A DNA stretch of 64,000 nt from Streptomyces brevispora (GTDB lineage: Bacteria; Actinomycetota; Actinomycetes; Streptomycetales; Streptomycetaceae). Of the stretch, positions 8,504 through 16,572 are shown in pieces; the first letter of the stretch is position 1; every line of letters begins with the position of its first letter. The stretch is taken from positions 2,480,001 through 2,544,000 of the forward strand of contig NZ_VIWW01000001.1 in the NCBI RefSeq assembly GCF_007829885.1, written 5' to 3'. A program made the translations under genes and the position numbers. The notes below the pieces were generated by a model. That model was not told where the DNA came from and ran no database searches. It worked only from the letters and a program-made list of their open reading frames with translations.

Positions 8504-10239
8504 ACCGTGCTCACCGTCCGGGTGTCTCGTCCGGAGCGGAGGACCGTCCCGGGAACCGCGCCGGTCACCTTGTCGTCGCGCAGCGTCTCCACCCCGTTGA
8601 CCCGGACCGACACGATGCCCAGGGCCTTGGAGTCGAGCCGGGGGCTGTCGCCGGGCAGGTCGTGGACGAGGGTGGCGGGGCCCGCGTCGATGCGTTCGGG
8701 GTCGAAGAGTACGAGGTCGGCGTGGAAGCCCTCCGCGATGCGGCCGCGGTCGCGCAGGCCGAAGAGGCGCGCGGGGTCGTCGGTGAGCATCTTGACGGCC
8801 GCTTCGAGCGGGACGAGCTTGCGGCCGCGCAGGCAGTCGCCGATGAAGCGGGTGGTGTACGGGGCGCCGCACATCCGGTCCAGGTGGGCGCCCGCGTCGG
8901 AGCCGCCGAGCATGACGTCCTCGTGCTCCCAGGTCCGCCGGCGCAGCGCCCAGGAGTCGGGGTCGTTGTCGGTGGGCATCGGCCACAGGACCGTACGCAG
9001 TTCGTCGGCGGCGCAGATCTCGACGAGGCAGTGGAAGGGGTCCTGCCCGCGTTCGGCGGCGATGTCGTTGACGACCCGCCCGCCGAGGCCCTCGTTGGCC
9101 GCGCTGTAGGTATCGCCGATGACGTACCGGCCGAAGTTCGCGAGGCGCCGGAAGACGCCGGCCTCCTTGCTGTTGGCCCGGCGGAGCATCTCGGTGCGGG
9201 TGTCCGCGTCGCGGAGGCGTTCGATGCGCTCGGGGACGGGCAGGGACAGGATGTCGCCCCAGCCGGGGATCAGGTTGAGGGCGCAGAACGTGCCGAGCGA
9301 CATGTTCATCGGGGTCAGGATCGGCATCGTGAGCGCGACGATCCGGCCGCCCGCGCGGCGGGCGCGTTCGCTGGGGACCAGCTGGCGCGGCACGCGCTCG
9401 GGCACGGAGGCGTCGATCGTCAGGACGTTCCAGTTCAGCGGGCGTCCGGCGGCGGCCGTCATGTCGACGAACAGGTCGATCTCCTCGTCGGAGAAATGGT
9501 CGAGGCAGCCCGCGACGATCGCCTCGATCTGGGTGCCCTCGTGTTCGCCGACGGCGCGCGAGAGCGCGAGGAGTTCCTCGGGGAGCGCGTGCCGGGAGGC
9601 GACCGGCTGTCCGTCGCCGTCGGCATGGGTGGAGGACTGGGTGGTGGACAGGCCCCACGCCCCGGCGTCCATCGCGTCGTGGAACAGGGCCAGCATGGCG
9701 TCCAGTTGGGCGGGGGTGGGCTGTCCGCCGACGGCGTCGGGGCCCATCACGTGCCGGCGCAGGGCGCAGTGCCCGACCATGAACCCGGCGTTGACGGCTA
9801 TCCGCCCGTCGAGCGCGTCGAGGTACTCGCGGAAGGTGGACCAGCTCCAGTCGACGCCCTCCTCCAGGGCCTTGAGCGCCATGCCCTCGACCCGCGACAT
9901 CATCCGCCGGGTGTAGTCGGCGTCCTCGGGCCGGTCCGGGTGGAGCGGGGCGAGGGTGAATCCGCAGTTGCCCCCGGCGACGGTGGTGACGCCGTGGTTC
10001 ATCGACGGGGTGGCGTACGGGTCCCAGAAGAGCTGGGCGTCGTAGTGGGTGTGCGGGTCGACGAAGCCGGGTGCGAGGACGAGTCCGGTGGCGTCCTCGG
10101 TGGTCGCGGCGGGCTCGGCGGCCGTACCGGGTTCCGCGATGACGGCGATACGGCCGTCGCGGATCCCGATGTCCGCGAGGTAGGGGGGCCCGCCGGTGCC
10201 GTCCACGACGGTCACTCCGCGGATGAGGTGGTCGAGCAT
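8500..10239 (-). CDS. N-acyl-D-amino-acid deacylase family amidohydrolase
   Basis: A 579-residue metal-dependent amidohydrolase of the D-aminoacylase group (COG3653). Family marks are the N-terminal beta-sandwich (LIRGVTVVDGTGGP), the metal-binding HTHYD (63-67) in GFVDPHTHYDAQ, VGHCALRRHVMG, a GGSDAGAHLD motif with the catalytic Asp, and the C-terminal GRIAEGFHADLVLFDPERI that closes the sandwich. It would hydrolyse an N-acylated D-amino acid or a related cyclic amide. It is the first gene of a two-gene operon with the aldehyde dehydrogenase. A 23-bp tandem array occupies the DNA just upstream of its start. Confidence 0.93.
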   Translation of the reverse strand: MLDHLIRGVTVVDGTGGPPYLADIGIRDGRIAVIAEPGTAAEPAATTEDATGLVLAPGFVDPHTHYDAQLFWDPYATPSMNHGVTTVAGGNCGFTLAPLHPDRPEDADYTRRMMSRVEGMALKALEEGVDWSWSTFREYLDALDGRIAVNAGFMVGHCALRRHVMGPDAVGGQPTPAQLDAMLALFHDAMDAGAWGLSTTQSSTHADGDGQPVASRHALPEELLALSRAVGEHEGTQIEAIVAGCLDHFSDEEIDLFVDMTAAAGRPLNWNVLTIDASVPERVPRQLVPSERARRAGGRIVALTMPILTPMNMSLGTFCALNLIPGWGDILSLPVPERIERLRDADTRTEMLRRANSKEAGVFRRLANFGRYVIGDTYSAANEGLGGRVVNDIAAERGQDPFHCLVEICAADELRTVLWPMPTDNDPDSWALRRRTWEHEDVMLGGSDAGAHLDRMCGAPYTTRFIGDCLRGRKLVPLEAAVKMLTDDPARLFGLRDRGRIAEGFHADLVLFDPERIDAGPATLVHDLPGDSPRLDSKALGIVSVRVNGVETLRDDKVTGAVPGTVLRSGRDTRTVSTV

Positions 10240-10247
10240 GACGGGGT

Positions 10248-10408
10248 CCCCTTCTCGGTGGCGGTCGGCGCGCCTTCTCGGTGGCGGCTGCTGCGCCTTC
10301 TCGGTGGCGGCTGGTGTGCCGTCTCGGCGGTAGCTGCTGCGCCTTCTCGGCGGTAGCTGCTGCGCCGTCTCGGCGGTAGCTGCTGCGCCTTCTCGGTGGC
10401 GGTTGGTG
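10248..10408. repeat. Tandem array, seven 23-bp units
   Basis: Seven consecutive 23-bp copies start at 10248, 10271, 10294, 10317, 10340, 10363 and 10386, with a partial eighth. The consensus is CGCCTTCTCGG(T/C)GG(C/T)(G/A)G-CTGCTG. The unit length is not a multiple of three and no gene covers it. It occupies the upstream region of the D-aminoacylase gene. Confidence 0.92.
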
Positions 10409-10410
10409 CG

Positions 10411-10444
10411 CCGGGGTGCGTACGGCCGTGAGTACGCACCCCGG
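10411..10444 (-). terminator. Hairpin terminator after LLM gene
   Basis: A perfect 13-bp stem (10411-10423 with 10432-10444) around an 8-base loop lies downstream of the minus-strand LLM oxidoreductase. Confidence 0.65.
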
Positions 10445-10535
10445 CTCGCGGAGCGGCGGTCCGGGAAGACGCCGCTCGTGTGGGGGTGTGGGTCGAGCCC
10501 CTCCGGAGTTCGAGGAGCGGGGTACGGGGGCGGGG

Positions 10536-10594
10536 CCCCCGCGACTACGCGGCGTCGTCACGGGGGCTGGACCCCCCGCGACTACGCCGCGTCG
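10536..10594. repeat. Duplicated LLM gene 3' end (22 bp, one mismatch)
   Basis: The last bases of the LLM coding region including its stop codon (10573-10594) are repeated with a single mismatch at 10536-10557, 37 bases further on in the same orientation. Confidence 0.8.
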
Positions 10595-11703
10595 CGGAAC
10601 CGCGTGGTCCGGTGGACCGGGTCCGTGTCGATCTTCGGGATCACGTGCTCACCGATCAGCTTGATCGAGTTCATCGTGTCCTCGGGACTGATCCCGATCG
10701 GCAGCCCGAAGCTCAGCTGGTCCGCCCCCGCCCGCTCCCACCGCCGGCACTGGGCCAGCACCTCGTCCGGATCGCCGCAGATCATCAGCTCCTCGGCGAT
10801 GAGGAGTTCGATGATCTCCTCGGAGTACTCCGGCAGCAGCTCCGGCCACTCCGGAACGCCGTCCGGCCGCGGGAACGTGTCGTGGTAGCGGAACAGCAGC
10901 GACTGGAGGTAGTTCAGCCCGCCGCCCACCGCGATCTCGACGGCCTTCGCGTGGGTCTCGGCGCAGATCGCCGTCGAGGTGACCATCACGTTGTCGTTGA
11001 CGAAGTCGCCGACCGGCTCCGCGTCCTTGACGGCCGTCTTGTAGGACTCGACGACCCACTCCATGTCGGACACCTTCTGCACGCTGAAGCCCAGCACGCC
11101 GAGCCCCTTCTTGCCCGCCATGGCGTACGAGGGCGGCGAGCCGGCCGCGTACCACATCGCCGGGTGCGACTTCCCGTACGGCTTGGGCAGGATCTTGCGC
11201 GGCGGCAGTGACCAGTGCTTGCCCTGGAAGCCGACGTACTCGTCCTGGAGCCACATCTTGGGGAACTCGGCGATGGTCTCTTCCCAGAGCTCCTTGGTGT
11301 GGTTCATGTCGGTGATGCCCGGCATGAACCCGAGGATCTCGTGGCTGCCCGCACCGCGGCCGGAGCCGAATTCGAAGCGCCCCTCCGACAGGTGGTCGAG
11401 CATGGCGACCTTCTCGGCCACCTTCACCGGGTGGTTGACCGGGGCGAGCGGGTTGAAGATGCCGGACCCGAGGTGGATGCGGTCCGTGGCGTGCGCGAGG
11501 TAGCCCAGGTACACGTCGTTGGCCGAGAGATGCGAGTACTCCTCCAGGAAGTGGTGCTCGGAGGCCCAGGCGTACTTGAAGCCGGACTTGTCCGCCTGGA
11601 TGACGTACTCGGTCTCCTCGATCAGCGCCTTGTGCTCTGCCCCGGGGTCCGCCTTGGCCCGCGCAGCGGGCACATACCCCTGTACAAAGAGCCCGAATTC
11701 CAA
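10582..11703 (-). CDS. LLM-class flavin-dependent oxidoreductase
   Basis: A 373-residue luciferase-like protein. The TIM-barrel marks are MEFGLFVQGYVP, YAWASEHHFLEEYSHLS (typical of the alkanal monooxygenase-like group), LGSGIFNPLAPVNHPVKVAEKVAMLDHLSEGRFEFGSGRG and WERAGADQLSFGLP. It is longer than the F420 members nearby and more like FMN-dependent bacterial luciferase relatives. The only possible start is TTG at 11703, preceded by an in-frame stop and only a weak GAGGA, so translation may be low. A 15-bp operator lies 26 bases upstream of the start and a second copy lies 62 bases beyond that. Confidence 0.92.
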   Translation of the reverse strand: MEFGLFVQGYVPAARAKADPGAEHKALIEETEYVIQADKSGFKYAWASEHHFLEEYSHLSANDVYLGYLAHATDRIHLGSGIFNPLAPVNHPVKVAEKVAMLDHLSEGRFEFGSGRGAGSHEILGFMPGITDMNHTKELWEETIAEFPKMWLQDEYVGFQGKHWSLPPRKILPKPYGKSHPAMWYAAGSPPSYAMAGKKGLGVLGFSVQKVSDMEWVVESYKTAVKDAEPVGDFVNDNVMVTSTAICAETHAKAVEIAVGGGLNYLQSLLFRYHDTFPRPDGVPEWPELLPEYSEEIIELLIAEELMICGDPDEVLAQCRRWERAGADQLSFGLPIGISPEDTMNSIKLIGEHVIPKIDTDPVHRTTRFRDAA

Positions 11704-11728
11704 GGGGGTTCACCGTCCTCAATCGTTT

Positions 11729-11743
11729 CTGACACTCCGTCAG
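11729..11743. promoter_or_regulatory. 15-bp palindromic operator, copy 1
   Basis: The sequence CTGAC-ACTCC-GTCAG has five-base inverted arms. It lies 26 bases upstream of the TTG start of the LLM gene and matches three other copies in the window. The form is that expected of a TetR-type dimer. Confidence 0.7.
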
Positions 11744-11790
11744 ATTTTGATGGGTCCGACTGTTCCACCGACGCCCGGACCCGTCAATAG

Positions 11791-11805
11791 CTGACGCCCC
11801 GTCAG
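11791..11805. promoter_or_regulatory. 15-bp palindromic operator, copy 2
   Basis: CTGAC-GCCCC-GTCAG, 62 bases from copy 1 and between the LLM gene start and the stop of the SDR gene upstream. The arms are identical to copy 1. Confidence 0.7.
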
Positions 11806-11823
11806 GTGTGCTGGGTGGTGCGG

Positions 11824-12609
11824 TCAGAAGAGGCTGACGCCCGCCAGCCACCCGCCGTCTATGACGAACGGCTGCCCGGTGATGTACGAGGAGTCGTCCG
11901 AGGTCAGGAACAGTGCGAGCGCCGCGACCTCCTCGGGCCGGCCGATCCGCCCGAGCGGGACGAGCTTGCGGTAGAGCTGGTCCACCGCGGCCTTCGACTC
12001 CTCGGGGTCCGCGTCGGGGTCCAGCGCCGCGGGATTGGTCATCGCGGTGTCCACCGCGCCGGGGCAGACGGCGTTGACCCGGATGCCCTTCGCCGCCAGC
12101 TCCACCGCCGCCACCTTGGTCAGGCCCAGCACCGCGTGCTTGGTCGCGGCGTACGCACCCACGAACGCCATGCCGGTGAGCCCGGTGTACGAGGCCGTGT
12201 TGACGATGGTCCCGCCCCCCGCGGCCTCGATCTCCGGCGCGACGGTCTTGATCCCCAGGAAGGCCCCCACCTGGTTGACCTGCACCACCTGCTGGAACTC
12301 CTCCAGCGGCGTGGTCACCAGCTCGTTGAAGCGCAGGATTCCCGCGTTGTTGACCAGCCCGTCGATCTGCCCGAAGGCGCCCTTCGCGGCGGCGACCGCG
12401 GCCTGCCAGTCCGCCTCCCGGCTCACGTCCAGGTGCACGAACAGCGCGGTCTCCTCGCCCAGTTCCTTCGCGAGCGCCTCGCCCTGCTCGTCGAGCACAT
12501 CGGCGATCACCACCCGCGCGCCCTCGGCCGCGAAGAGCCGCGCCTCCTGCTCGCCCTGCCCGCGTGCCGCGCCGCTGATCAGCACGGTCCGCCCGTCCAG
12601 CTTGCCCAT
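11824..12609 (-). CDS. SDR family oxidoreductase
   Basis: A 261-residue classical short-chain dehydrogenase. The nucleotide motif SGAARGQG is near the N-terminus, NNAG is present, and the catalytic set is Ser in NTASYTGLTG with YAATK. The C-terminal SSYITGQPFVIDGGW is the usual 3-alpha,20-beta-hydroxysteroid/alcohol dehydrogenase ending. It starts at 12609 with AGGAG seven bases upstream; that ribosome site overlaps the TAG stop of the upstream LLM gene, so the two form one operon. It would interconvert an alcohol and a ketone. Confidence 0.92.
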   Translation of the reverse strand: MGKLDGRTVLISGAARGQGEQEARLFAAEGARVVIADVLDEQGEALAKELGEETALFVHLDVSREADWQAAVAAAKGAFGQIDGLVNNAGILRFNELVTTPLEEFQQVVQVNQVGAFLGIKTVAPEIEAAGGGTIVNTASYTGLTGMAFVGAYAATKHAVLGLTKVAAVELAAKGIRVNAVCPGAVDTAMTNPAALDPDADPEESKAAVDQLYRKLVPLGRIGRPEEVAALALFLTSDDSSYITGQPFVIDGGWLAGVSLF

Positions 12610-12619
12610 GGCCTGACTC

Positions 12620-13564
12620 CTACCTGTCGAGGTGAGGTGCGACATCGGCGGCGAACGCCGCCATCTGATCAGTCAGTTCGGTCCTGCCTCGGCTGCGGAA
12701 CCGCACCTGGATCTGGTGCACGCCCATCGCCGCGTACTCCCGCAGCGACTCGGCGAGCGCCTCCGGCTTCCCGCTGAGGGTGCGCCGCCCCACGGCCCAG
12801 TCCGGCTCGCCCACGTACAGCGGCTCGGTGATGGCCCCGACGACGATCGGCTCCTCCACTCCCGCCGCCTCCCGCAGGGCGTGCAGCCGGGCGATCTGCG
12901 CGGGCAGCCTGCCCCGCGGATCACCCTGCGGCAGCCAGCCGTCCCCCCGCACGGCCGCCCTGCGCACCGCGGCGGGCGAGGAGCCGCCCACCCAGACCGG
13001 CACCCGTTCCTGGGCGGGCCGGGGCAGCTGGCCGAGCCCGCCGAAGGAGAACCGCTCCCCGGCGAACTCCGGGTACTCCTCCGGCCCGAGTGCGGCCTTC
13101 AGGGCGTCGACGGTCTCGTCGAGCACGGCGCCCCGCCCGTCGAAGTCCGCCCCGAGCGCGTCGAACTCCTCCCGCACATGCCCGGCCCCGACCCCGAGGA
13201 TCAGCCGGCCGCCACTGAGGTGGTCGAGGGTCGCGTACTGCTTGGCGGTGGCCAGCGGATGCCGCAGCCCGACGACGGCGACATGGCTCATCAGCAGCAC
13301 CCGCTCGGTGACCCCCGCGAGGAAGGCGAGCGTGGCCACCGGGTCGTACCAGACGGTACTCATCGCCTCCGCGAGCCGCCGGGGGATGGCGACATGGTCA
13401 CAGCTCGCCAGATAGCTGAACCCGGCGCGGTCTGCGGTGCGGGCGATCTCGGCGAGGTCCGCAGGGGTGGCCCCGGCCTCCCATGACTCCGCGTACATGG
13501 CACTCTGCGACTGGATCGGGAGCTGCATCCCGTACGACAGCGGTCCGGCGGGCAGTATCGGCAC
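12620..13564 (-). CDS. LLM-class F420-dependent oxidoreductase
   Basis: A 314-residue luciferase-like TIM-barrel protein of the F420 type: YLASCDHVAIP, VLLMSHVAVVGLRHPLATAKQ, TLDHLSGGRLILGVGAGHVREEFDALG, VPVWVGGSSPAAVRRAA and GDGWLPQGDP. It uses a GTG start with AAGGAGG seven bases upstream. It is the first gene of an operon with the SDR gene ten bases downstream. Two operator copies (13587-13601 and 13629-13643) lie in its promoter region, the same element as in front of the LLM gene at 11703, so both units are probably co-regulated. Confidence 0.92.
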   Translation of the reverse strand: MPILPAGPLSYGMQLPIQSQSAMYAESWEAGATPADLAEIARTADRAGFSYLASCDHVAIPRRLAEAMSTVWYDPVATLAFLAGVTERVLLMSHVAVVGLRHPLATAKQYATLDHLSGGRLILGVGAGHVREEFDALGADFDGRGAVLDETVDALKAALGPEEYPEFAGERFSFGGLGQLPRPAQERVPVWVGGSSPAAVRRAAVRGDGWLPQGDPRGRLPAQIARLHALREAAGVEEPIVVGAITEPLYVGEPDWAVGRRTLSGKPEALAESLREYAAMGVHQIQVRFRSRGRTELTDQMAAFAADVAPHLDR

Positions 13565-13586
13565 CGAACGGCCTCCTTCCCCAAAT

Positions 13587-13601
13587 CTGACGCTACGTCA
13601 T
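13587..13601. promoter_or_regulatory. 15-bp palindromic operator, copy 3
   Basis: CTGAC-GCTAC-GTCAT, one mismatch in the right arm, 23 bases upstream of the GTG start of the LLM gene at 13564. Confidence 0.65.
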
Positions 13602-13628
13602 ATGACGCGTGCGCGGCCATCGTCATAC

Positions 13629-13643
13629 CTGATGCCCCATCAG
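13629..13643. promoter_or_regulatory. 15-bp palindromic operator, copy 4
   Basis: CTGAT-GCCCC-ATCAG, a fully symmetrical variant with compensating changes in both arms and extended by one more C/G pair. It lies 42 bases from copy 3. Compensating changes support a real dimer-binding site. Confidence 0.65.
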
Positions 13644-13677
13644 GCAAGGGGTGGGGCGAACCCGGCTCGGGTGACCG

Positions 13678-14168
13678 TCAGCTCGGGTTCAGCGCACGCC
13701 TGGCCGAGTTGATGACCTTGTGGGCGTCGGCCCCGTACACCGCGGACTCCCGGAGGGTCTTCCAGACCCTCGAGTACAAGGCGATGTTGTTGGCGTCGTC
13801 CAACCACATTTCGGCGTGCCATTCCTCCGCGACGACCAGGCGGCCGTCAAGGACCCAGAGTCCGTTGGCGGGAACGATCTTCACGGGCGCCGTGAACGGG
13901 ATGACGCCCAGTTCGACCGCGTCCATGCCGATCAGGCCCGTGAGGCGGTCGAGCTGGCGACCAGCACGGAGGGAGGGCAGATCAGCGACCGCAGCGCCGC
14001 TTCCCACATCAGCACGTGCAGCTTGTGGCCGGACCGGTACAGCCACTCTTGCCGCCGCACCCGCGAGCGCACCGCGTCCTCGATGTCGTCGGCTCCGCCC
14101 AGCAGCTGGGCGGCCCTCATTGCTCCCAAGTACCCTCGTGTCACGTCGACTTGTATTAAACGGCACAC
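13678..14168 (-). pseudogene. Truncated, frameshifted DUF5753 (Scr1/XRE-type) regulator
   Basis: Two frames together give a DUF5753-like domain, the C-terminal part of Streptomyces XRE regulators. The first frame supplies AAQLLGGADDIEDAVRSRVRRQEWLYR and a LMWEAALRSLI helix. The second supplies LDRLTGLIGMDAVELGVIPF, LWVLDGRLVVAEEW and a C-terminal LYSRVWKTLRESAVYG helix. They join near nt 13965, where one missing base in GTCGCCAGCTC breaks the frame. The N-terminal helix-turn-helix part is absent. The gene is therefore a decaying remnant of a regulator whose partner (usually DUF397) is also gone. Confidence 0.75.
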
Positions 14169-14260
14169 CCCCAGTGTGCGCTGATCTGCAAGTAGTTCAG
14201 GAAGCCGGAACTGCTGCCTCCGGTGGACGACGAGGAGCCGTCTGCCGTCACATAAACCAT
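14156..14260 (-). CDS. Small hypothetical ORF or gene remnant, 34 aa
   Basis: An ATG at 14260 reads a short Ser/Gly-rich peptide beginning MVYVTADGSSSSTGG and ending in LQISAHWGCAV before TAA. There is no clear ribosome site, only a distant GG-rich stretch. It directly precedes the DUF5753 remnant on the same strand. It may be the tail of another lost gene. I do not recognise a family. Confidence 0.3.
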   Translation of the reverse strand: MVYVTADGSSSSTGGSSSGFLNYLQISAHWGCAV

Positions 14261-14328
14261 TCCGGCCCCCGGTGGCACCACGGAGTGCACGGCCCCCTGC
14301 CCCGGCTTCCAGAGGTCCGGCAGGCCCC

Positions 14329-14366
14329 CGCGAGGCCCCTGGACATACTTCCGGGGGGGCCTCGCG
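14329..14366 (-). terminator. Hairpin terminator after acyl-CoA ligase
   Basis: An 11-bp stem CGCGAGGCCCC/GGGGCCTCGCG (14329-14339 with 14356-14366) lies 52 bases beyond the stop of the minus-strand acyl-CoA ligase. Confidence 0.65.
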
Positions 14367-14417
14367 CTGTTCAGCGGGTACTGCCGCCGGGCTCGGTCTC
14401 GCCCGGTCGGCGGTCCT

Positions 14418-16322
14418 CTACTTCCGGTACAGCTCCTCGATCTCCGCCTCGAAGTCCCGCGCGATCGCGTCCCGCTTCAGCTTCAGTGACGGCGTCAGAT
14501 GGCCGCCCTCCTCGGTGAAGTCCACCGGCAGGACGGTGAACTTGCGGATCGACTCGGCGCGCGAGACGAGCCGGTTGGCCTCGTCGACCGCGCGTTGCAG
14601 CGCGGTGCGCAGCTCCTCGTCGTGGATCAGTTCGCGCAGCGGGACGTCCTCCTTCTTCTTCATCCGGCGCCAGTGGGACAGCCCGTCCGGCTCCAGGGTG
14701 ATCAGGGCGGTGACGAACGAGCGGTTGTCGCCGACCACCATGCACTGGCTGACCAGCGGGTGGGCGCGCAGCCAGTCCTCCAGCGGGGCCGGGGTGACGT
14801 TCTTGCCGCCCGAGGTGATGATGATGTCCTTCTTGCGGCCGGTGATCGTGAGGTAGCCGTCCTCGTCGAGCGCGCCCAGGTCCCCGGTGGCGAACCAGCC
14901 GCCGTCCAGCGTGGGGACGGCCTCGCCGCGTTCGGCGTCCCAGTAGCCCTGGAACACCTGGCCGCCGCTGAGCAGCACCTCGCCGTCCTGCGCGATGCGG
15001 ACGGCGGTGCCCGGCAGCGGCCAGCCGACCGTGCCCAGACGTGGCCTGAGGGGCGGGGTCACGGTGGCCGCCGCGGTGGTCTCCGTCAGTCCGTAGCCCT
15101 CGAAGATCTCGATGCCCACGCCCGCGTAGAAGGCGGCGAGCCGGCTGCCCAGCGGGGAGCCGCCGCAGATCGCGTACCGGACCTCGCCGCCGAGCGCGGC
15201 CCGGATGCGGCGGTAGACCAGCGGGTCGTACACGGCGCGTGCCGCCCGCAGTCCCAGGCCGGGGCCGGGTCCGGTGCCGTGCTCGGCGGCCTCGACGGCC
15301 TGGCCGTAGCGCTGGGCGATCCGCGCGGCCCGGTCGAAGGACGAGGCTCGTCCCATCTTCTCGGCGGTGGCCCGGCCGGTGTTGTAGACCTTCTCCAGTA
15401 CGTACGGGATGGCCAGCAGGAACGACGGTTTGAACCCGGCCAGGTCGGTGAGCAGGTCCTCGGTCCGGATCGACGGGGCGTGGCCCAGGCGGACCCGCGC
15501 GCGCAGACAGCCGATCGCGACCATCCTGCCGAAGACGTGCGACAGCGGCAGGAACAGCAGGGTGGACGCAGGGGACTTGCTGACCGATTTGAAGACCGGG
15601 TGCAGCAGCTCGACGGCGTTGTCGACCTCGGCGAAGAAGTTGCCGTGGGTCAGCACGCAGCCCTTGGGACGGCCGGTGGTGCCCGAGGTGTAGATGAGGG
15701 TGGCGGGGGTCCCCGGTTCCAGCGTGGCGCGCCGGGCCGCGACGGCGTCGTCGGGGACGTCCCTGCCGAGCTTCCTCAGCCGGCCCAGCACGCCCGTGTC
15801 GAACTGCCAGAGGTGGGTGAGGTCGCCGAGCTGCTTGCGCTCCTGGCTGATGACGCGGCTCTGTTCGGCCGTCTCGACGGCGCAGGCGACCGCGCCCGAG
15901 TCCTGGAGTATCCAGCGGGCCTGGAAGGCGGAGGAGGTCGGGTAGATGGGGACGGTGACCAGACCGGCGGCCCAGGCCGCGAAGTCGAGCAGCGTCCACT
16001 CGTACGTCGTACGGGCCATGATCGCGATGCGGTCGCCGCCCCGCAGCCCTTCCGCGATCAGGCCCTTGGCGACGGCGAGCACCTCGCCCGCGAAGTCCGC
16101 CGCCGTCACGTCCTGCCAGCTGCCGTCCGGCTGCTTGCGGCTGAGGACGGCGTCGGCCGGGGCCTCGCGGGCGTTGTCGAACGGGATCTCGGCGAGCGAG
16201 CCGCGGCGGACGGGCGGGGCGAGCGCCGGTACGGAGACCTGCTGGACGCTGCCGTCGGCCGCCCTGACCTTGGTCGGCTCGACCAGAACGGGCGCGGTGG
16301 ATGTGTCGCGTGGCGTGGACAT
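14418..16322 (-). CDS. Long-chain fatty-acid--CoA ligase (AMP-binding)
   Basis: A 634-residue adenylate-forming enzyme of the FadD15/long-chain acyl-CoA synthetase type. It shows the P-loop-like TLIYTSGTTGRPKG, LPLSHVFGRM, YAICGGSPLG, the FEGYGLTETTA A5 motif, GWFATGDLG and the hinge GRKKDIIITSGGKN, with the C-terminal Lys in LTPSLKLKR. It activates fatty acids to acyl-CoA at the membrane. The ATG at 16322 has GAGGAG six bases upstream; the longer frame to 16370 is unlikely. The thiolase gene follows upstream on the same strand beyond a repeat array, consistent with a fatty-acid or side-chain degradation locus. Confidence 0.94.
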   Translation of the reverse strand: MSTPRDTSTAPVLVEPTKVRAADGSVQQVSVPALAPPVRRGSLAEIPFDNAREAPADAVLSRKQPDGSWQDVTAADFAGEVLAVAKGLIAEGLRGGDRIAIMARTTYEWTLLDFAAWAAGLVTVPIYPTSSAFQARWILQDSGAVACAVETAEQSRVISQERKQLGDLTHLWQFDTGVLGRLRKLGRDVPDDAVAARRATLEPGTPATLIYTSGTTGRPKGCVLTHGNFFAEVDNAVELLHPVFKSVSKSPASTLLFLPLSHVFGRMVAIGCLRARVRLGHAPSIRTEDLLTDLAGFKPSFLLAIPYVLEKVYNTGRATAEKMGRASSFDRAARIAQRYGQAVEAAEHGTGPGPGLGLRAARAVYDPLVYRRIRAALGGEVRYAICGGSPLGSRLAAFYAGVGIEIFEGYGLTETTAAATVTPPLRPRLGTVGWPLPGTAVRIAQDGEVLLSGGQVFQGYWDAERGEAVPTLDGGWFATGDLGALDEDGYLTITGRKKDIIITSGGKNVTPAPLEDWLRAHPLVSQCMVVGDNRSFVTALITLEPDGLSHWRRMKKKEDVPLRELIHDEELRTALQRAVDEANRLVSRAESIRKFTVLPVDFTEEGGHLTPSLKLKRDAIARDFEAEIEELYRK

Positions 16323-16380
16323 GTGCGGCTCCTCGGCATCGGGGTCGGGATCAAGCCACTTACGGATCAACCGGATCGCG

Positions 16381-16492
16381 GATCGGTCGGCCCGCCGATC
16401 GGTCGGCCCGCCGATCGGTCGGCCCGCCGATCGGTCAGCTCGCAGAACGGTCAGCTCGCAGAACGGTCAGCTCGCGGATCGGTCGGCTCGCG
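16381..16492. repeat. Tandem array, seven 16-bp units
   Basis: Seven head-to-tail 16-bp units start at 16381 (first unit GATCGGTCGGCCCGCC). Later units drift to GAACGGTCAGCTCGCA and GATCGGTCGGCTCGCG. Degenerate 15-16 bp relatives continue to about 16540. It fills the gap between the thiolase and acyl-CoA ligase genes. Confidence 0.9.
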
Positions 16493-16572
16493 GAACACCG
16501 GACTACGGAACACCGGCTTACGAATCAGCCGGCTCGCGGAACAACCGGCGCATCACTCAACCGACCTACTGC

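Noticed and set aside
10248..10408. CRISPR array
   Set aside because: Units are tandem with no spacers and no cas genes are nearby. The same holds for the arrays at 16381 and 54104.
7040..10561. A 1173-codon continuous frame on the minus strand
   Set aside because: Only its last part, from 8503, is the aldehyde dehydrogenase. The rest is an Arg/Pro-rich shadow of the aminoacylase gene in another frame.
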